64,000 nucleotides of DNA. It comes from WHSW01 sp963729075. GTDB taxonomy: Bacteria; Actinomycetota; Thermoleophilia; Solirubrobacterales; 70-9. The DNA is taken from positions 1 to 64,000 of the forward strand of contig CAVSMU010000012.1 of NCBI GenBank assembly GCA_963729075.1, given 5' to 3'. Of the stretch, positions 8,913-17,665 are shown in pieces. Every line of letters begins with the position of its first letter. Position 1 is the stretch's first letter. The notes under the pieces are model-generated. The model was given only the letters and a program-made list of their open reading frames with translations. It had not been told where the DNA came from and made no database searches. The position numbers and the translations under genes are program-made.

Positions 8913-10441
8913 GGCGCCCGTTCGCAAGGCGAGAGCCGGCGGCGCGCCACTCGACCAAGCCGGTGCCCGACGAGCGGATCTGGGGCCGCCATTACCACGG
9001 CCCGAGGCCGTGGATCTTCGGCCTGGTGATCGTCGTGGTGCTCGCGATCGGGGTCTATCTAGCGTTCGCCAAGGAGCTGCCGTTCGGCGACAAGGGCTAC
9101 GAGCTGACGGCCACGTTCGAGAACGCCGCCACCCTGCGAGAGACCTCTCCCGTTCGGATCGCGGGTGTCAACGTCGGCGAGGTCACGGGGGTCGAAGCCG
9201 ACGGCGAGGCGGCCAAGGTCACCTTCACCGTCGACGATGAGGGCCAGCCGATCCACACCGACGCCGAGGTCGAGATCCGCCCGCGGCTCTTCCTCGAGGG
9301 CAATTTCTTCGTCGATCTCTCCCCGGGCAGCCCGAGCGCCCCCGAGCTGGCCAGCGGCGACGACATTCCGATCACCCAGACCGCGACGGCGGTCCAGCTC
9401 GACGAGGTGCTGACCGCACTCCAGGCCCCGCAGCGGCGCGGGTTGCAGCGACTCCTGGAGGGCTACGGCACCGCCCTCACCTACGAGCCGACGGAATCCG
9501 ACGACGTCGACCAGGACCTCTCGGTGCGCGGCGAGACCGCGGCGGAATCCCTGAACGACGCTTTCCGCTACGGCGGCGACGCCGGGCGCGGGACGACGAT
9601 CGTCAACACGGCGCTGCTGGGCGAGAACCCGCACGACCTCTCCGGATTCATCCGCGGCTTCGGCCAGACGTTCGGCAAGCTGGCCGCCCGGGAGACCGAG
9701 CTCCGTGACCTGATCACTAACTTCAACGTCTTCACCGGGGCGCTGGCGGCGGAGTCGGCGAACCTCTCGCGAACGATCGAGGAGCTCGCGCCGACCCTCG
9801 AGGAGGCCCGACCGTCGCTGGCCGCGCTCAACGACGCGCTACCAGCCGTCCGCACTCTTGCGATCGAATCACAACCGGGAATCGAGGAGCTGCCGGCCAC
9901 GATCGCCGCCGGCGACCCGTGGCTGCGGCAGGCGCGCAAGCTCGTCGGCGATCGCGAGCTCGGCGGTCTCGCCCGCCTGCTCCGCGACGCGGCGCCGGGA
10001 CTCGCGCAGGCGACCAACGCCTCGATCGACTTCTTCAGCCAGCAGACGCTGCTCGCGCAGTGCACGTCTCGTGTGTTGGTGCCGACCGGCGATGTGGTGG
10101 TCAACGACGGCTTCAGCACCGGACAGCCGAACTACAACGAATTCCTCTACAGCGTGGTCAACCTCAACGGCATCGTTCAGAGCTTTGACGGTAACGGTCC
10201 CTACGCCCGATTCCAGTCCGGCGGCGGCCCGACCCTCGTCCGGGGCGTGGTGCCGGGGGCCACTGCGGGCAACGGGATCAACTTCTCGAACCTGATCGAG
10301 GCCCCCGAGGGCCTCCAGCCCGTGGTCCCGGGCTCGCGGCCGCCGTTCCGCCCGGACGTCCCGTGCCAGGAGAACGCGGTCCCCGACATCAACGGACCGG
10401 CGAGCGCCGTCGGCCCGTCCGACCTCACCGCGATCCCATGA
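8909..10441 (+). CDS. MCE family protein, fourth of six
   Basis: The frame is open well upstream of the gene, but GTG at 8909 overlaps the preceding stop and gives RRPFARREPAARHSTKPVPDERIWG, a basic cytoplasmic head, then a membrane helix (WIFGLVIVVVLAIGVYLAF) and an MCE domain (YELTATFENAATLRETSPVRIAGVNVGEV..EIRPRLFLEGNFFVDLSPG). The 510-aa product then has the stalk motif QLDEVLTALQAPQRRGLQRLLEGYG. The overlapping GTGA junction is the reason for this start. Its role is as for its neighbours: a subunit of a lipid-binding envelope assembly. Confidence 0.9.
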   Translation: MRRPFARREPAARHSTKPVPDERIWGRHYHGPRPWIFGLVIVVVLAIGVYLAFAKELPFGDKGYELTATFENAATLRETSPVRIAGVNVGEVTGVEADGEAAKVTFTVDDEGQPIHTDAEVEIRPRLFLEGNFFVDLSPGSPSAPELASGDDIPITQTATAVQLDEVLTALQAPQRRGLQRLLEGYGTALTYEPTESDDVDQDLSVRGETAAESLNDAFRYGGDAGRGTTIVNTALLGENPHDLSGFIRGFGQTFGKLAARETELRDLITNFNVFTGALAAESANLSRTIEELAPTLEEARPSLAALNDALPAVRTLAIESQPGIEELPATIAAGDPWLRQARKLVGDRELGGLARLLRDAAPGLAQATNASIDFFSQQTLLAQCTSRVLVPTGDVVVNDGFSTGQPNYNEFLYSVVNLNGIVQSFDGNGPYARFQSGGGPTLVRGVVPGATAGNGINFSNLIEAPEGLQPVVPGSRPPFRPDVPCQENAVPDINGPASAVGPSDLTAIP

Positions 10442-11802
10442 AACGCGCGATCCGCGAACACCTGCGCGACTTCATCGCGATCATTGCGTTGTTCGTCGCC
10501 GGCCTGCTCGTCACCGGCTACATCCTCTCCCAGCAGCAGCAGCCGTACCCGTCCTGGATCCCGTTCCTCGGCGACGACCGCTTCGAGCTCAAGGCGGAGC
10601 TGTCGAGCGCTCAGGCGGTCACCCCGGGCCAGGGGCAGACGGTCAACATCGCCGGAGTCAAGGCGGGCGATATCTCCGAGGTCGAGCTCGTCGACGGCAG
10701 GGCCGTCGTGACCATGCTGGTCGAAGAGCAGTACGCGCCGATCCTGCGCTCGGACGCCACCGTGCTCCTGCGCCCGCGCACGGGGCTCCAGGACATGACG
10801 CTCGAGATCGACACCGGTCGCGGCGGCGCTCCGCTCGAGGACGGCGCGACGATCCCGCTCGCGCAGACCAAGCCGAACGTTCAACCCGATCAGATCCTCG
10901 CCTCGCTCGACGGCGACACGCGCGCCTACCTGCAACTCCTGATCCAGGGGGGCGCCGAGGGTCTCGGTGGGCGTGGCCAGCAGCTTTCCGCCGGCCTGCG
11001 CCGCTTCGAGCCGCTGGGCCGCTACCTGGCGCAGATCGGCAACGCGCTGGTCGAGCGGCGCCGCAACATCGCCAGCGTGATCACCAGCCTCCGGGAGCTC
11101 GGCGACGAGCTCGGCAAGGCCGACACTCGCCTCTCCGAGTGGGTGTCGTCCCAGAGCGCGGCATTGGGCGCATTCGCGAACCAGGAGGCCGCGATCCGGG
11201 AAACGCTGCGCGAGCTGCCCTCGACCCTGACCGCGACGCGGGGGGCGCTCGCCAGCGGCGAAGAGCTCGCCAACGAGCTCGGACCGGCCTCCGAGGCGCT
11301 GATCCCGGCGGCTCAGGCGTTCACGCCGGCCCAGCGCTCGCTGCGGGCCTTCTTCGACAGCACGCGGAACCCGCTGGAGCAACAGATCCGCCCGTTCACT
11401 CGCGAGGTGCGCACACCGGTCAAGCACCTCAAGCAGGCGGCTGTCCCGCTGGCCAAGACGACCGAAGGGCTCACCGGCTCGTTCAGCGCGCTCAACGAGC
11501 TGTTCAACGCCTTCGCGTATAACCCGCCCGGCCCCGAGGAGGGCTACCTCTTCTGGCTCGCCTGGCTCAACCACAACACCAACGGCGCGCTTCAGTTCCA
11601 GGACGCCCAGGGCCCGCTCGCTCGCGGGAGCGTCTTGCAGTCCTGCAATACCGCCTTCCTCGCCGACAGCCTGACCGCGTCGCGGCCGTACCTGCGCACC
11701 GTGCAGCAGCTAACGAACGTGCCCGCGTCCACGGTCATCTGCCCGCTCGACCCGACCGCGCCTCCGCTCCTCCCTCCGCTCCCCCCGCCGATCGTCCCAT
11801 GA
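10438..11802 (+). CDS. MCE family protein, fifth of six
   Basis: Starts at ATG 10438 inside the previous stop. The 454-aa product has MKRAIREHLRDFIAIIALFVAGLLVTGYIL as a signal-anchor, an MCE domain (FELKAELSSAQAVTPGQGQTVNIAGVKAGDISEVEL, then AYCSS-type LRPRTGLQDMTLEID) and a long helical C-terminal region ending in a Pro-rich tail (PTAPPLLPPLPPPIVP). The order of the six genes cannot be matched one to one with mceA-F by eye, but each keeps one N-terminal helix, one MCE domain and the stalk. Confidence 0.9.
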   Translation: MKRAIREHLRDFIAIIALFVAGLLVTGYILSQQQQPYPSWIPFLGDDRFELKAELSSAQAVTPGQGQTVNIAGVKAGDISEVELVDGRAVVTMLVEEQYAPILRSDATVLLRPRTGLQDMTLEIDTGRGGAPLEDGATIPLAQTKPNVQPDQILASLDGDTRAYLQLLIQGGAEGLGGRGQQLSAGLRRFEPLGRYLAQIGNALVERRRNIASVITSLRELGDELGKADTRLSEWVSSQSAALGAFANQEAAIRETLRELPSTLTATRGALASGEELANELGPASEALIPAAQAFTPAQRSLRAFFDSTRNPLEQQIRPFTREVRTPVKHLKQAAVPLAKTTEGLTGSFSALNELFNAFAYNPPGPEEGYLFWLAWLNHNTNGALQFQDAQGPLARGSVLQSCNTAFLADSLTASRPYLRTVQQLTNVPASTVICPLDPTAPPLLPPLPPPIVP

Positions 11803-11842
11803 CGTTCTCGGCCCTACACCCGCCCCGCCCCGAGGCCCGCTG

Positions 11843-13384
11843 ATGGAGACCAAGCCGCCGACAGTCGGACGGATCCTGATCGCAGTCGGGTTCGCGATCT
11901 CGTGCTTTGCCCTGGCGCTGTTCCTGTGGCTGGCGTTCGGCGGGCAGATCCCGCTCAAGCCCGAGAGCTACCGGTTCACGGTGCCGTTCGAGGAGGCGAC
12001 CCAGCTCGCGGTCGAGTCCGACGTCCGGATCTCCGGCGTCTCCGTGGGCAAGGTCAAGAGCGTGGCGCTGAACGACGAGGGTTACGCCGACGCGGAAATC
12101 GAGCTCGAGCAGCGCTACGCGCCGATCCCCTCCGACACGCGGGCGATCCTGCGCCAGAAGACGCTGCTCGGCGAGACCTACGTCGAGCTCAGCGCCGGCA
12201 GCCAGGAGTCCGAGCCGCTGCCCGAGGACGGGACCCTGCCCCGGGCGCAGGTCTCCGATGCGGTGCAGCTCGACGAGATCTTCCGCGCCTTCGACGACGA
12301 GACGAGGGCCAACTTCCAGGCGTGGATGCAGGGCCAGGCGGCGGCCTTCCGCGGTCGCGGGGCGGACTTCTCGGCGGCGATCGCCAGCCTCGATCCCTTC
12401 GCGCGCGAGGCCGACCGGGCGCTGCGGCTGCTCGACTCGCAGTCCGAGGCGGTCTCGGGCCTCGTGCGCAGCGGCGGCGAGGTCTTCGGCGCGCTGTCGG
12501 AGCGCCCCGGCCAGCTTCGCGGCCTGATCACGAACGCGAACACGGTCTTCGAGACGACTGCCCGGCGCAACGAGGACCTGGCGACGGCGTTCGAGATCTT
12601 CCCCACCTTCCTGAGGGAATCGCGCGCGACCCTGGCCCGGCTCGAGACCTTTGCCGCCGACTCGGACCCGGTGGTCCAGGCTTTGCAGCCCACCGCGCGC
12701 GAGCTCGCCCCGACGCTCACCTCGCTCGCCCGCCTTTCCGACCAGCTCGACCCCTTCTTCGTGGGTCTGCGCGGGACCATCGATGCCGCCCCGAAGGGCT
12801 CGGCGGCGCTCAGGCGCCTGCTCGATGCCGATCTTCCGCCCCTGCTCGATCGCTTCGACCCGTTCCTCGCCGAGCTCAACCCGATCCTCGAGGTGGTTCG
12901 CATCTACCGGCATGAGGTGACTGCCCTGCTCGCGAACGTCTCCGCTTCCACAAACGGGCTGCTTGCCAGCAGCGCCGGGGTCGAGAACTACCTGCGAACG
13001 CTCGTCATGCAGACGCCCGAGGCGGTGACGACGTACCCCAACCGGCTGCAGATCAACCGCACGAACCCGTACCTGAAGCCGAAGGCGGCGCTCGACGTGC
13101 GCACGGGGCTCGCCTCGTTCGAGACCCGCCAGTGCGCGGCCGGGACGGTCGCGACGCTCCCCGACCGGGCGGCGACGATCGCCGACCCGGCGTTCAACGA
13201 CCGGACCGACGGCGACCTCGACGACGCCGGCGACTTCTACAACCGGATTCAGCTCTATGCGTTCAACGACCAGCCGTCGTCGGCCACGATCTCGCCGCCG
13301 GCCTGCAATCAGCAGAGCCCGTTCGACTCGATCGGGGCGCCGAGCGAGAAGAGCAACTACCTGCACGTGTACCCATTCCCGTGA
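11843..13384 (+). CDS. MCE family protein, sixth of six
   Basis: The last gene of the cluster is the only one not overlapping its neighbour (40 bp gap). The 513-aa product has a membrane helix at about 11-34, an MCE domain (YRFTVPFEEATQLAVESDVRISGVSVGKV..RAILRQKTLLGETYVELSAG), then AVQLDEIFRAFDDETRANFQAWMQG and a long helical region rich in LDPF and RDEDL-type segments. The C-terminal third has three Cys and no obvious extra domain. Immediately after it come two secreted-protein genes that may or may not share the transcript. Confidence 0.9.
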   Translation: METKPPTVGRILIAVGFAISCFALALFLWLAFGGQIPLKPESYRFTVPFEEATQLAVESDVRISGVSVGKVKSVALNDEGYADAEIELEQRYAPIPSDTRAILRQKTLLGETYVELSAGSQESEPLPEDGTLPRAQVSDAVQLDEIFRAFDDETRANFQAWMQGQAAAFRGRGADFSAAIASLDPFAREADRALRLLDSQSEAVSGLVRSGGEVFGALSERPGQLRGLITNANTVFETTARRNEDLATAFEIFPTFLRESRATLARLETFAADSDPVVQALQPTARELAPTLTSLARLSDQLDPFFVGLRGTIDAAPKGSAALRRLLDADLPPLLDRFDPFLAELNPILEVVRIYRHEVTALLANVSASTNGLLASSAGVENYLRTLVMQTPEAVTTYPNRLQINRTNPYLKPKAALDVRTGLASFETRQCAAGTVATLPDRAATIADPAFNDRTDGDLDDAGDFYNRIQLYAFNDQPSSATISPPACNQQSPFDSIGAPSEKSNYLHVYPFP

Positions 13385-13516
13385 TCGAAGCGAAACAATC
13401 CGCCCCCGCAGGGGTTGTAAGGTGGTGCCGCTGGCCGCCTCGGGTGGCCTCGGAGGACTCTGGAGAGAGGTAATCAGCGCGTGCCGTGCGGCCGCGCGTT
13501 TCGATAGGAGGAAGTA

Positions 13517-14246
13517 GTGATTCGTAAGTCACGCATGGCGGTCGCGCTCGGCCTCGTGCTCGCGCTCGGCGTTGCGACGGTTGCCTGGGCGGACGGCGCG
13601 ACGGACAACGAGCCGTTCGTCGACGGTTCCGTCAACCCGAGCAAGCTCGACAAGAAGAAGTACAAGCCGGTCAACCTGTTCGTCGGCGTTCGCACCGAGG
13701 GCCCGGTAACCGGAGCCCAGGAGAACCCCGAGGCGGAGTACATCTCGTTCGGCAAGAACATCAAGTGGCAGAGCACCGCGGCGCCGTTCTGCACCGCCGC
13801 GATCGAGACCCCCGGTCTCACCGCCGATCAGGCGCGCGCGATGTGCCCCGGCAAGTCCCTGATCGGGACGGGCGAGGCCGAGGTCAACCTCGGCGCCTCG
13901 CGGGTCAGCAACGTCATGGTCCAGGTCTTCAACGGCCCGGGCAAGAACCAGGTCCGGCTGCACACCTCGAGCCCGACGCTGGGCGCCGCGGCGCCGACCG
14001 TCGCGGGGTCGATCGTCAAGTCCAACGCCGGCAGCCAAGTACGGCAACGCGCTGGTCGTCGCCGACGCGCCTGACGCCGGCGGTGACGCGTTCATGATCA
14101 CCAAGTTCAACGCGACGATCAAGAAGAGCTCGAAGGTCGCCACGGCTCGCTGCAAGGCGAAGAAGTTCCTGTGGCTGCGCAAGGTCACCTACGACGACGG
14201 CTCGACTGAGACCGTCCAGCTGACCCAGCCGTGCAAGCGCAAGTAG
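13517..14246 (+). CDS. Secreted protein of unknown function, frameshifted near its end (paralog A)
   Basis: GTG at 13517 follows a clear AGGAGGA at 13506-13512. The product begins with a Sec signal peptide ending VAWA-DGATDNEPFVDGSV. Its mature part matches the next gene almost throughout (DNE.FVDGSV.P.KL.KK.YKP, VRTEGPVTG.QENPE, VNLG..R.SN, HTSSPTLGAAAPTV). The literal frame ends at 14074, but the homology continues in frame 3 from about 14034 (AKYGNALVVADAPDAGGDAF) to TAG at 14244-14246, so one extra base near 14030 has broken the frame. Two conserved Cys in the first half and two near the end suggest disulphides. Function unknown. Confidence 0.8.
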
Positions 14247-14299
14247 CGGTAAGGGCGGCAACTAGCCCGCGCTCACTTGCGTATCGACTGAACGTCCGA

Positions 14300-14328
14300 G
14301 ACGGGCCGGCCCAGTGGGCCGCCCCGTC
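14300..14328 (+). terminator. Hairpin between the two secreted-protein genes, probable terminator or attenuator
   Basis: GACGGGCCGGCCC and GGGCCGCCCCGTC form a 13-bp stem with one mismatch and a three-base loop (AGT), 54 bp after the true stop of paralog A. The following bases (GTCGTTTCGG) are only weakly T-rich, so termination may be partial. Confidence 0.5.
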
Positions 14329-14352
14329 GTCGTTTCGGCCAAGGAGGAGGAG

Positions 14353-15096
14353 ATGATTCGCATGCACGTTCGGATGACCGGCGCGATCGCGCTGTGCCTG
14401 GCGCTCGGGGTCTCAGCACTCGCCCTTGCCGACGGAGCCGGCGACAACGAGGCGTTCGTCGACGGCTCGGTCAAGCCGAGGAAGCTCGCCAAGAAGGAGT
14501 ACAAGCCGATCGCGCTGTTCACGGAAGTTCGCACCGAGGGGCCGGTGACCGGAAACCAGGAGAACCCCGAGAAGGAGCTGATCGAGTACGACCGCGACGG
14601 CGCGTGGAAGTCGAACGCCGCCCCGCTTTGCACCGCGAACATCGAGACCCCCGGCCTGACCGTCGAGCAGGCCAGGGACCTGTGCCCCGCCGGGTCGTAC
14701 ATCGGCAGTGGCGAGGCCGAGGTCAACCTCGGTCCGGCGCGCATCAGCAACATCACCGTCTCGGTGTTCAACGGCCCGGCGAAGAACCAGATCCGCCTGC
14801 ATACCTCGAGCCCGACGCTCGGCGCCGCGGCGCCGACGGTATTCGGTGAGATCGTCAAGTCCGGCTCGAAGAAGTTCGGCCCCGCATTGCTCGTCGAGGA
14901 TGCGCCGGACGCCGGCGGCGACGCGTTCATGATCACCAAGTTCAACGCGACGATCTTCAAGTCGAGCGGCGTCTCGTTGGCGCGCTGCGAGGACAAGAAG
15001 TTCGTGATCCGCCGCACCGTCACCTACGACGACGGCAGCCAGGACGTGGCGACCGACCAGCAGCGGTGCAAGCAGAAGAACAGCGGCGGCAATTAG
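14353..15096 (+). CDS. Secreted protein of unknown function (paralog B, intact)
   Basis: ATG at 14353 follows AAGGAGGAGG and starts MIRMHVRMTGAIALCLALGV, a Sec signal peptide ending LALA-DGAGDNEAFVDGSV. The 247-aa product is the intact version of the gene before it and gives the template for spotting its frame break. Conserved features shared by both are VRTEGPVTG, a Cys in each of PLCTANIETPG and DLCPAGSYIG, GEAEVNLGPARISN, HTSSPTLGAAAPTV, DAPDAGGDAFMITKFNATI and a Lys-rich C-terminus with two Cys. The content suggests an all-beta exported protein. No family is recognised. A strong terminator follows. Confidence 0.85.
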   Translation: MIRMHVRMTGAIALCLALGVSALALADGAGDNEAFVDGSVKPRKLAKKEYKPIALFTEVRTEGPVTGNQENPEKELIEYDRDGAWKSNAAPLCTANIETPGLTVEQARDLCPAGSYIGSGEAEVNLGPARISNITVSVFNGPAKNQIRLHTSSPTLGAAAPTVFGEIVKSGSKKFGPALLVEDAPDAGGDAFMITKFNATIFKSSGVSLARCEDKKFVIRRTVTYDDGSQDVATDQQRCKQKNSGGN

Positions 15097-15138
15097 TCGC
15101 GGCTTCTGATCGGGCTTCTTAGCCGAGGGGCATGGAGA

Positions 15139-15168
15139 GGGCGGCCTACGGGGCCGCCCTTTTCTTTT
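15139..15168 (+). terminator. Intrinsic terminator after the secreted-protein pair
   Basis: GGGCGGCC (15139-15146), a TACGG loop, GGCCGCCC (15152-15159), then TTTTCTTTT: a perfect 8-bp GC stem followed by a U-tract, 42 bp after the stop of paralog B. Confidence 0.9.
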
Positions 15169-15202
15169 CGGGCGCCGAGCGCTGCGGTAGGTTGGCGCCA
15201 CC

Positions 15203-15559
15203 GTGCGCAGGTGGGGAGCCCCTCTCGTGGTCGTGGTCGTCGTGGCCTTGGCGTTCGCGGGTTGCGGTGAGGAGGAGACGAAATACAACGACGACACGAT
15301 CGCCGAGCAGCTCAACCTCGAGAAGACGGGGAGCGGTTACGCGGTCAACGGCGATCCGTTCTGCGAAGTCGACGGCAAGCTGCTCAACGACGCGTCCGAG
15401 GTCGAGGACACCGCCGGCAAGGACGACCTCGGCCTCGTGATCGCCAGCCGCGAGGGCAACGCCGGGGTCAAGGCCATCCCCCCGTTCGCGCCCGACTGCG
15501 GCGAGAAGGTCAAGAAGAAGCTCAACAAGCTCGATCCGGTGCCGAAGGAGGACGAGTAG
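15203..15559 (+). CDS. Small lipoprotein of unknown function
   Basis: GTG at 15203 starts MRRWGAPLVVVVVVALAFAGCGEEE: a short basic head, a hydrophobic stretch and the lipobox FAGC, so the product is processed by Lgt/LspA and held on the outer face of the membrane through Cys20. The 118-aa protein then has an Asp/Glu-rich linker, GDPFCEVDGKLLND and a second Cys in FAPDCGEKVKKKLNK, which could pair. It stands alone after a terminator. No family recognised. Confidence 0.75.
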   Translation: MRRWGAPLVVVVVVALAFAGCGEEETKYNDDTIAEQLNLEKTGSGYAVNGDPFCEVDGKLLNDASEVEDTAGKDDLGLVIASREGNAGVKAIPPFAPDCGEKVKKKLNKLDPVPKEDE

Positions 15560-15593
15560 CAGCGGGCGGCGCCCGCCCGCGCCGCCTCGGCGC

Positions 15594-15701
15594 CGAACGT
15601 CCCGGAGTGACCGCTATGGGACGCCCTCCGGGACGTTCGCGGCAGGGCGAAACACCGAACGTCCCGGAGTAACCGCTATGGGAGGCCCTCCGGGACGTTC
15701 G
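15594..15701. repeat. Two tandem palindromic elements, 62-bp period
   Basis: CGAACGTCCCGGAG is followed 18 bp later by its exact complement CTCCGGGACGTTCG (15594-15639). The whole unit, including the spacer core CCGCTATGGGA and the following CGGCAGGGCG, is repeated at 15656-15701 with few changes. Each loop contains an ATG (15616 and 15678). There is no T-tract, so this looks like a REP-type element rather than a terminator. It lies between the lipoprotein and the RemA-like gene. Confidence 0.85.
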
Positions 15702-15751
15702 CGGCAGGGCGCTTTCGGCCGTCGGCGGGCGTACTCTTAGGGGCGACGGTC

Positions 15752-16018
15752 ATGGCGACTCAGAAGCGCGATCCCCGACTGGTCTCGCTCGGCTACGGGC
15801 GCTTCGTGCGCGCCGACCGCATCTTCGCCCTCGTGCCGCTCGACGCCGCCGAGCGCGGCGACGGTCGGCGCACCTACGTCCACGTCGACGGGCTCACCGA
15901 GCCGATCGTCGCCTCGCGCTCCGAGCGCGCAATCCTCGCCGACGTCGAGGCGGCGCTGACCGAGGCCGCCGGGATCCCGCGCCGCCGCGGCACGAAGGGG
16001 CAGGAGACGCTTCTCTGA
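15752..16018 (+). CDS. RemA-like (DUF370) regulatory protein
   Basis: An 88-aa product whose LVSLGYGRFVRADRIFALVPLD matches the start of Bacillus RemA (small DNA-binding regulators of matrix genes, often annotated DUF370), with the following strand pattern RRTYVHVDGLTEPIVASRSERAILADV. In this protein the region between the two halves is shorter than in RemA, and the C-terminus is a basic tail (IPRRRGTKGQETLL). It starts at ATG 15752 and precedes metG by 51 bp. Small DUF370-like genes are usual in front of rpoZ/gmk in Firmicutes; here the neighbour is metG. The family call is from pattern resemblance. Confidence 0.6.
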   Translation: MATQKRDPRLVSLGYGRFVRADRIFALVPLDAAERGDGRRTYVHVDGLTEPIVASRSERAILADVEAALTEAAGIPRRRGTKGQETLL

Positions 16019-16069
16019 GCCGGGCCGCGTTCCGGTGGACGGCCGGGCGCTGACTATGCTCACTCGCCC

Positions 16070-17578
16070 GTGAGCTTCTACGTCACCACCCCGATCTACT
16101 ACGTCAACGCGGAGCCTCATCTCGGGCACGCGTACACGACGATCGCCGCGGACATCCTCGCCCGCCACCACCGCCAGCGCGGCGAGGACGTGTTCTTTCT
16201 CACCGGCACCGACGAGCACGGCGAGCCGGTCGAGCTCGCGGCCGAGCGCGAGGGGATCCCGCCGCAGGAGCTCGCCGACCGAAACGCGCCGCGATTCCAG
16301 GAGATGGGCGAACGGGTCGAGGCCTCCAACGACTTCTTCATCCGCACTTCGGATCCTCGCCACACCGCCAGGGTTGCTGAGGTGATGCAGCGCGTCCACG
16401 ACAACGGGCACGTCTACGAGGGCGTCTATGAGGGCTGGTTCTGCCCCCGATGCGCCGCCTTCTACACCGAGCGCGAGCTTGGCCCGGGCAACACATGCCC
16501 CATCCACGAGATCCCGCTCGAGCGCGAGCGCGAGGAGAACTGGTTCTTCCGCCTCTCGGCGTTCGAGGACGACCTCAAGCGCCTGTACGCCGAGCGCCCC
16601 GACTTCGTCGTCCCCGAGCACCGTCGCAACGAGGCGCTGTCGTTCATCGAGCAGGGGCTCGAGGACGTCTCGCTGTCGCGGCCGAAGCTGAAGTGGGGGA
16701 TGCCGCTGCCCTGGGATCCGAGCCAGCGGATGTACGTCTGGTTCGACGCGCTCCTCAACTACTACACGGCACTCTCGTTCGCGCGCGACGGCACGGATCT
16801 CACCGAGCGCTACTGGCCGGCGAACCGGCACGTGCTCGGCAAGGACATCCTCAAGTTCCACGCCGTGATCTGGCCGGCGATGCTGATCGCCGCCGGGCTG
16901 GAGCCGCCGCGCGGGATGGTGATCCACGGCTTCCTGCTGATGGGCGAGAAGAAGATGTCGAAGTCGCTCGGCAACGTGCTCGACCCGAACGAGGTGATCG
17001 ACCGCTTCGGGGCCGACGCGCTGCGCTTCTATTGCTTTCGCGAGGTCTCCTTCGGCCAGGACGGCAGCGTCTCGGCGGCCGGGTTCGAGGCCCGCTACGA
17101 GAGCGAGCTCGCCAACGACTGGGGCAACCTCGCGAGCCGGACGCTCGCGATGATCGAGCGTTACCGCGAAGGGGTCGTGCCCGACGCCGAGCTGGATCCC
17201 GAGCTCGAGAGCGGAGACGACGCGGTCGCGGGCATCGACGGCGTCGTCCGCGAGCTGCTCGAGCGCGCCGAGATAACGCAGGCGCTGAGCGCCATCTGGG
17301 CCCGCGTGCGGCGGCTCAACCGCTACGTCGAGGAGTCGCGCCCGTGGGACCTCGCGAAGGACGACTCCGAGGCCGCGCGACTGGACCAGGTCCTCTACAA
17401 CCTCGCCGAGGGGCTGCGGGTGCTGGCACTCGTGCTCCATCCATACATGCCGAACTCGAGCGGCCGGCTGCTCGACGCGCTCGCCGAGGGCAACCGCGAG
17501 CTCGACGCCTTCGGCGCCCGCGGCGGCGGCCAGCGGATCGAGCGGATCCCGCCGCTGTTTCCGAAGCTCGCCGACTAG
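16070..17578 (+). CDS. metG: Methionyl-tRNA synthetase
   Basis: A class I aminoacyl-tRNA synthetase charging tRNA-Met. The 502-aa product has the HIGH box as HLGH at residues 17-20 (YYVNAEPHLGHAYTT), the connective-peptide Cys cluster WFCPRCAAFY..NTCPIH, the Met-binding region, KMSKS at 295-299, and the helical anticodon-binding domain (SRPWDLAKDD) at the C-terminus, without the C-terminal dimerisation domain of longer MetRS. Start GTG at 16070. It heads the conserved actinobacterial series metG-tatD-ksgA-ispE. There is no sign of damage. Confidence 0.96.
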   Translation: MSFYVTTPIYYVNAEPHLGHAYTTIAADILARHHRQRGEDVFFLTGTDEHGEPVELAAEREGIPPQELADRNAPRFQEMGERVEASNDFFIRTSDPRHTARVAEVMQRVHDNGHVYEGVYEGWFCPRCAAFYTERELGPGNTCPIHEIPLEREREENWFFRLSAFEDDLKRLYAERPDFVVPEHRRNEALSFIEQGLEDVSLSRPKLKWGMPLPWDPSQRMYVWFDALLNYYTALSFARDGTDLTERYWPANRHVLGKDILKFHAVIWPAMLIAAGLEPPRGMVIHGFLLMGEKKMSKSLGNVLDPNEVIDRFGADALRFYCFREVSFGQDGSVSAAGFEARYESELANDWGNLASRTLAMIERYREGVVPDAELDPELESGDDAVAGIDGVVRELLERAEITQALSAIWARVRRLNRYVEESRPWDLAKDDSEAARLDQVLYNLAEGLRVLALVLHPYMPNSSGRLLDALAEGNRELDAFGARGGGQRIERIPPLFPKLAD

Positions 17579-17590
17579 CCGGGTGGCGCG

Positions 17591-17665
17591 ATGCGCTACG
17601 TGATTCGCACCCTGCTGGGCATCGGCGGTGCGCCGCCCGAACCGGTCACCGAGCCAGAGCCGTGA
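17591..17665 (+). CDS. Possible 24-aa ORF between metG and tatD
   Basis: ATG at 17591 opens 24 codons (MRYVIRTLLGIGG followed by PPEPVTEPEP) ending in a TGA that overlaps the GTG of tatD (GTGA). The translation is a short hydrophobic helix with an acidic, Pro-rich tail. There is no strong ribosome-binding site. It could be a leader peptide coupling translation to tatD or chance. Confidence 0.3.
   Translation: MRYVIRTLLGIGGAPPEPVTEPEP

Noticed and set aside
15137..15170. REP element after the secreted-protein pair
   Set aside because: The hairpin is followed by TTTTCTTTT, so an ordinary terminator explains it.
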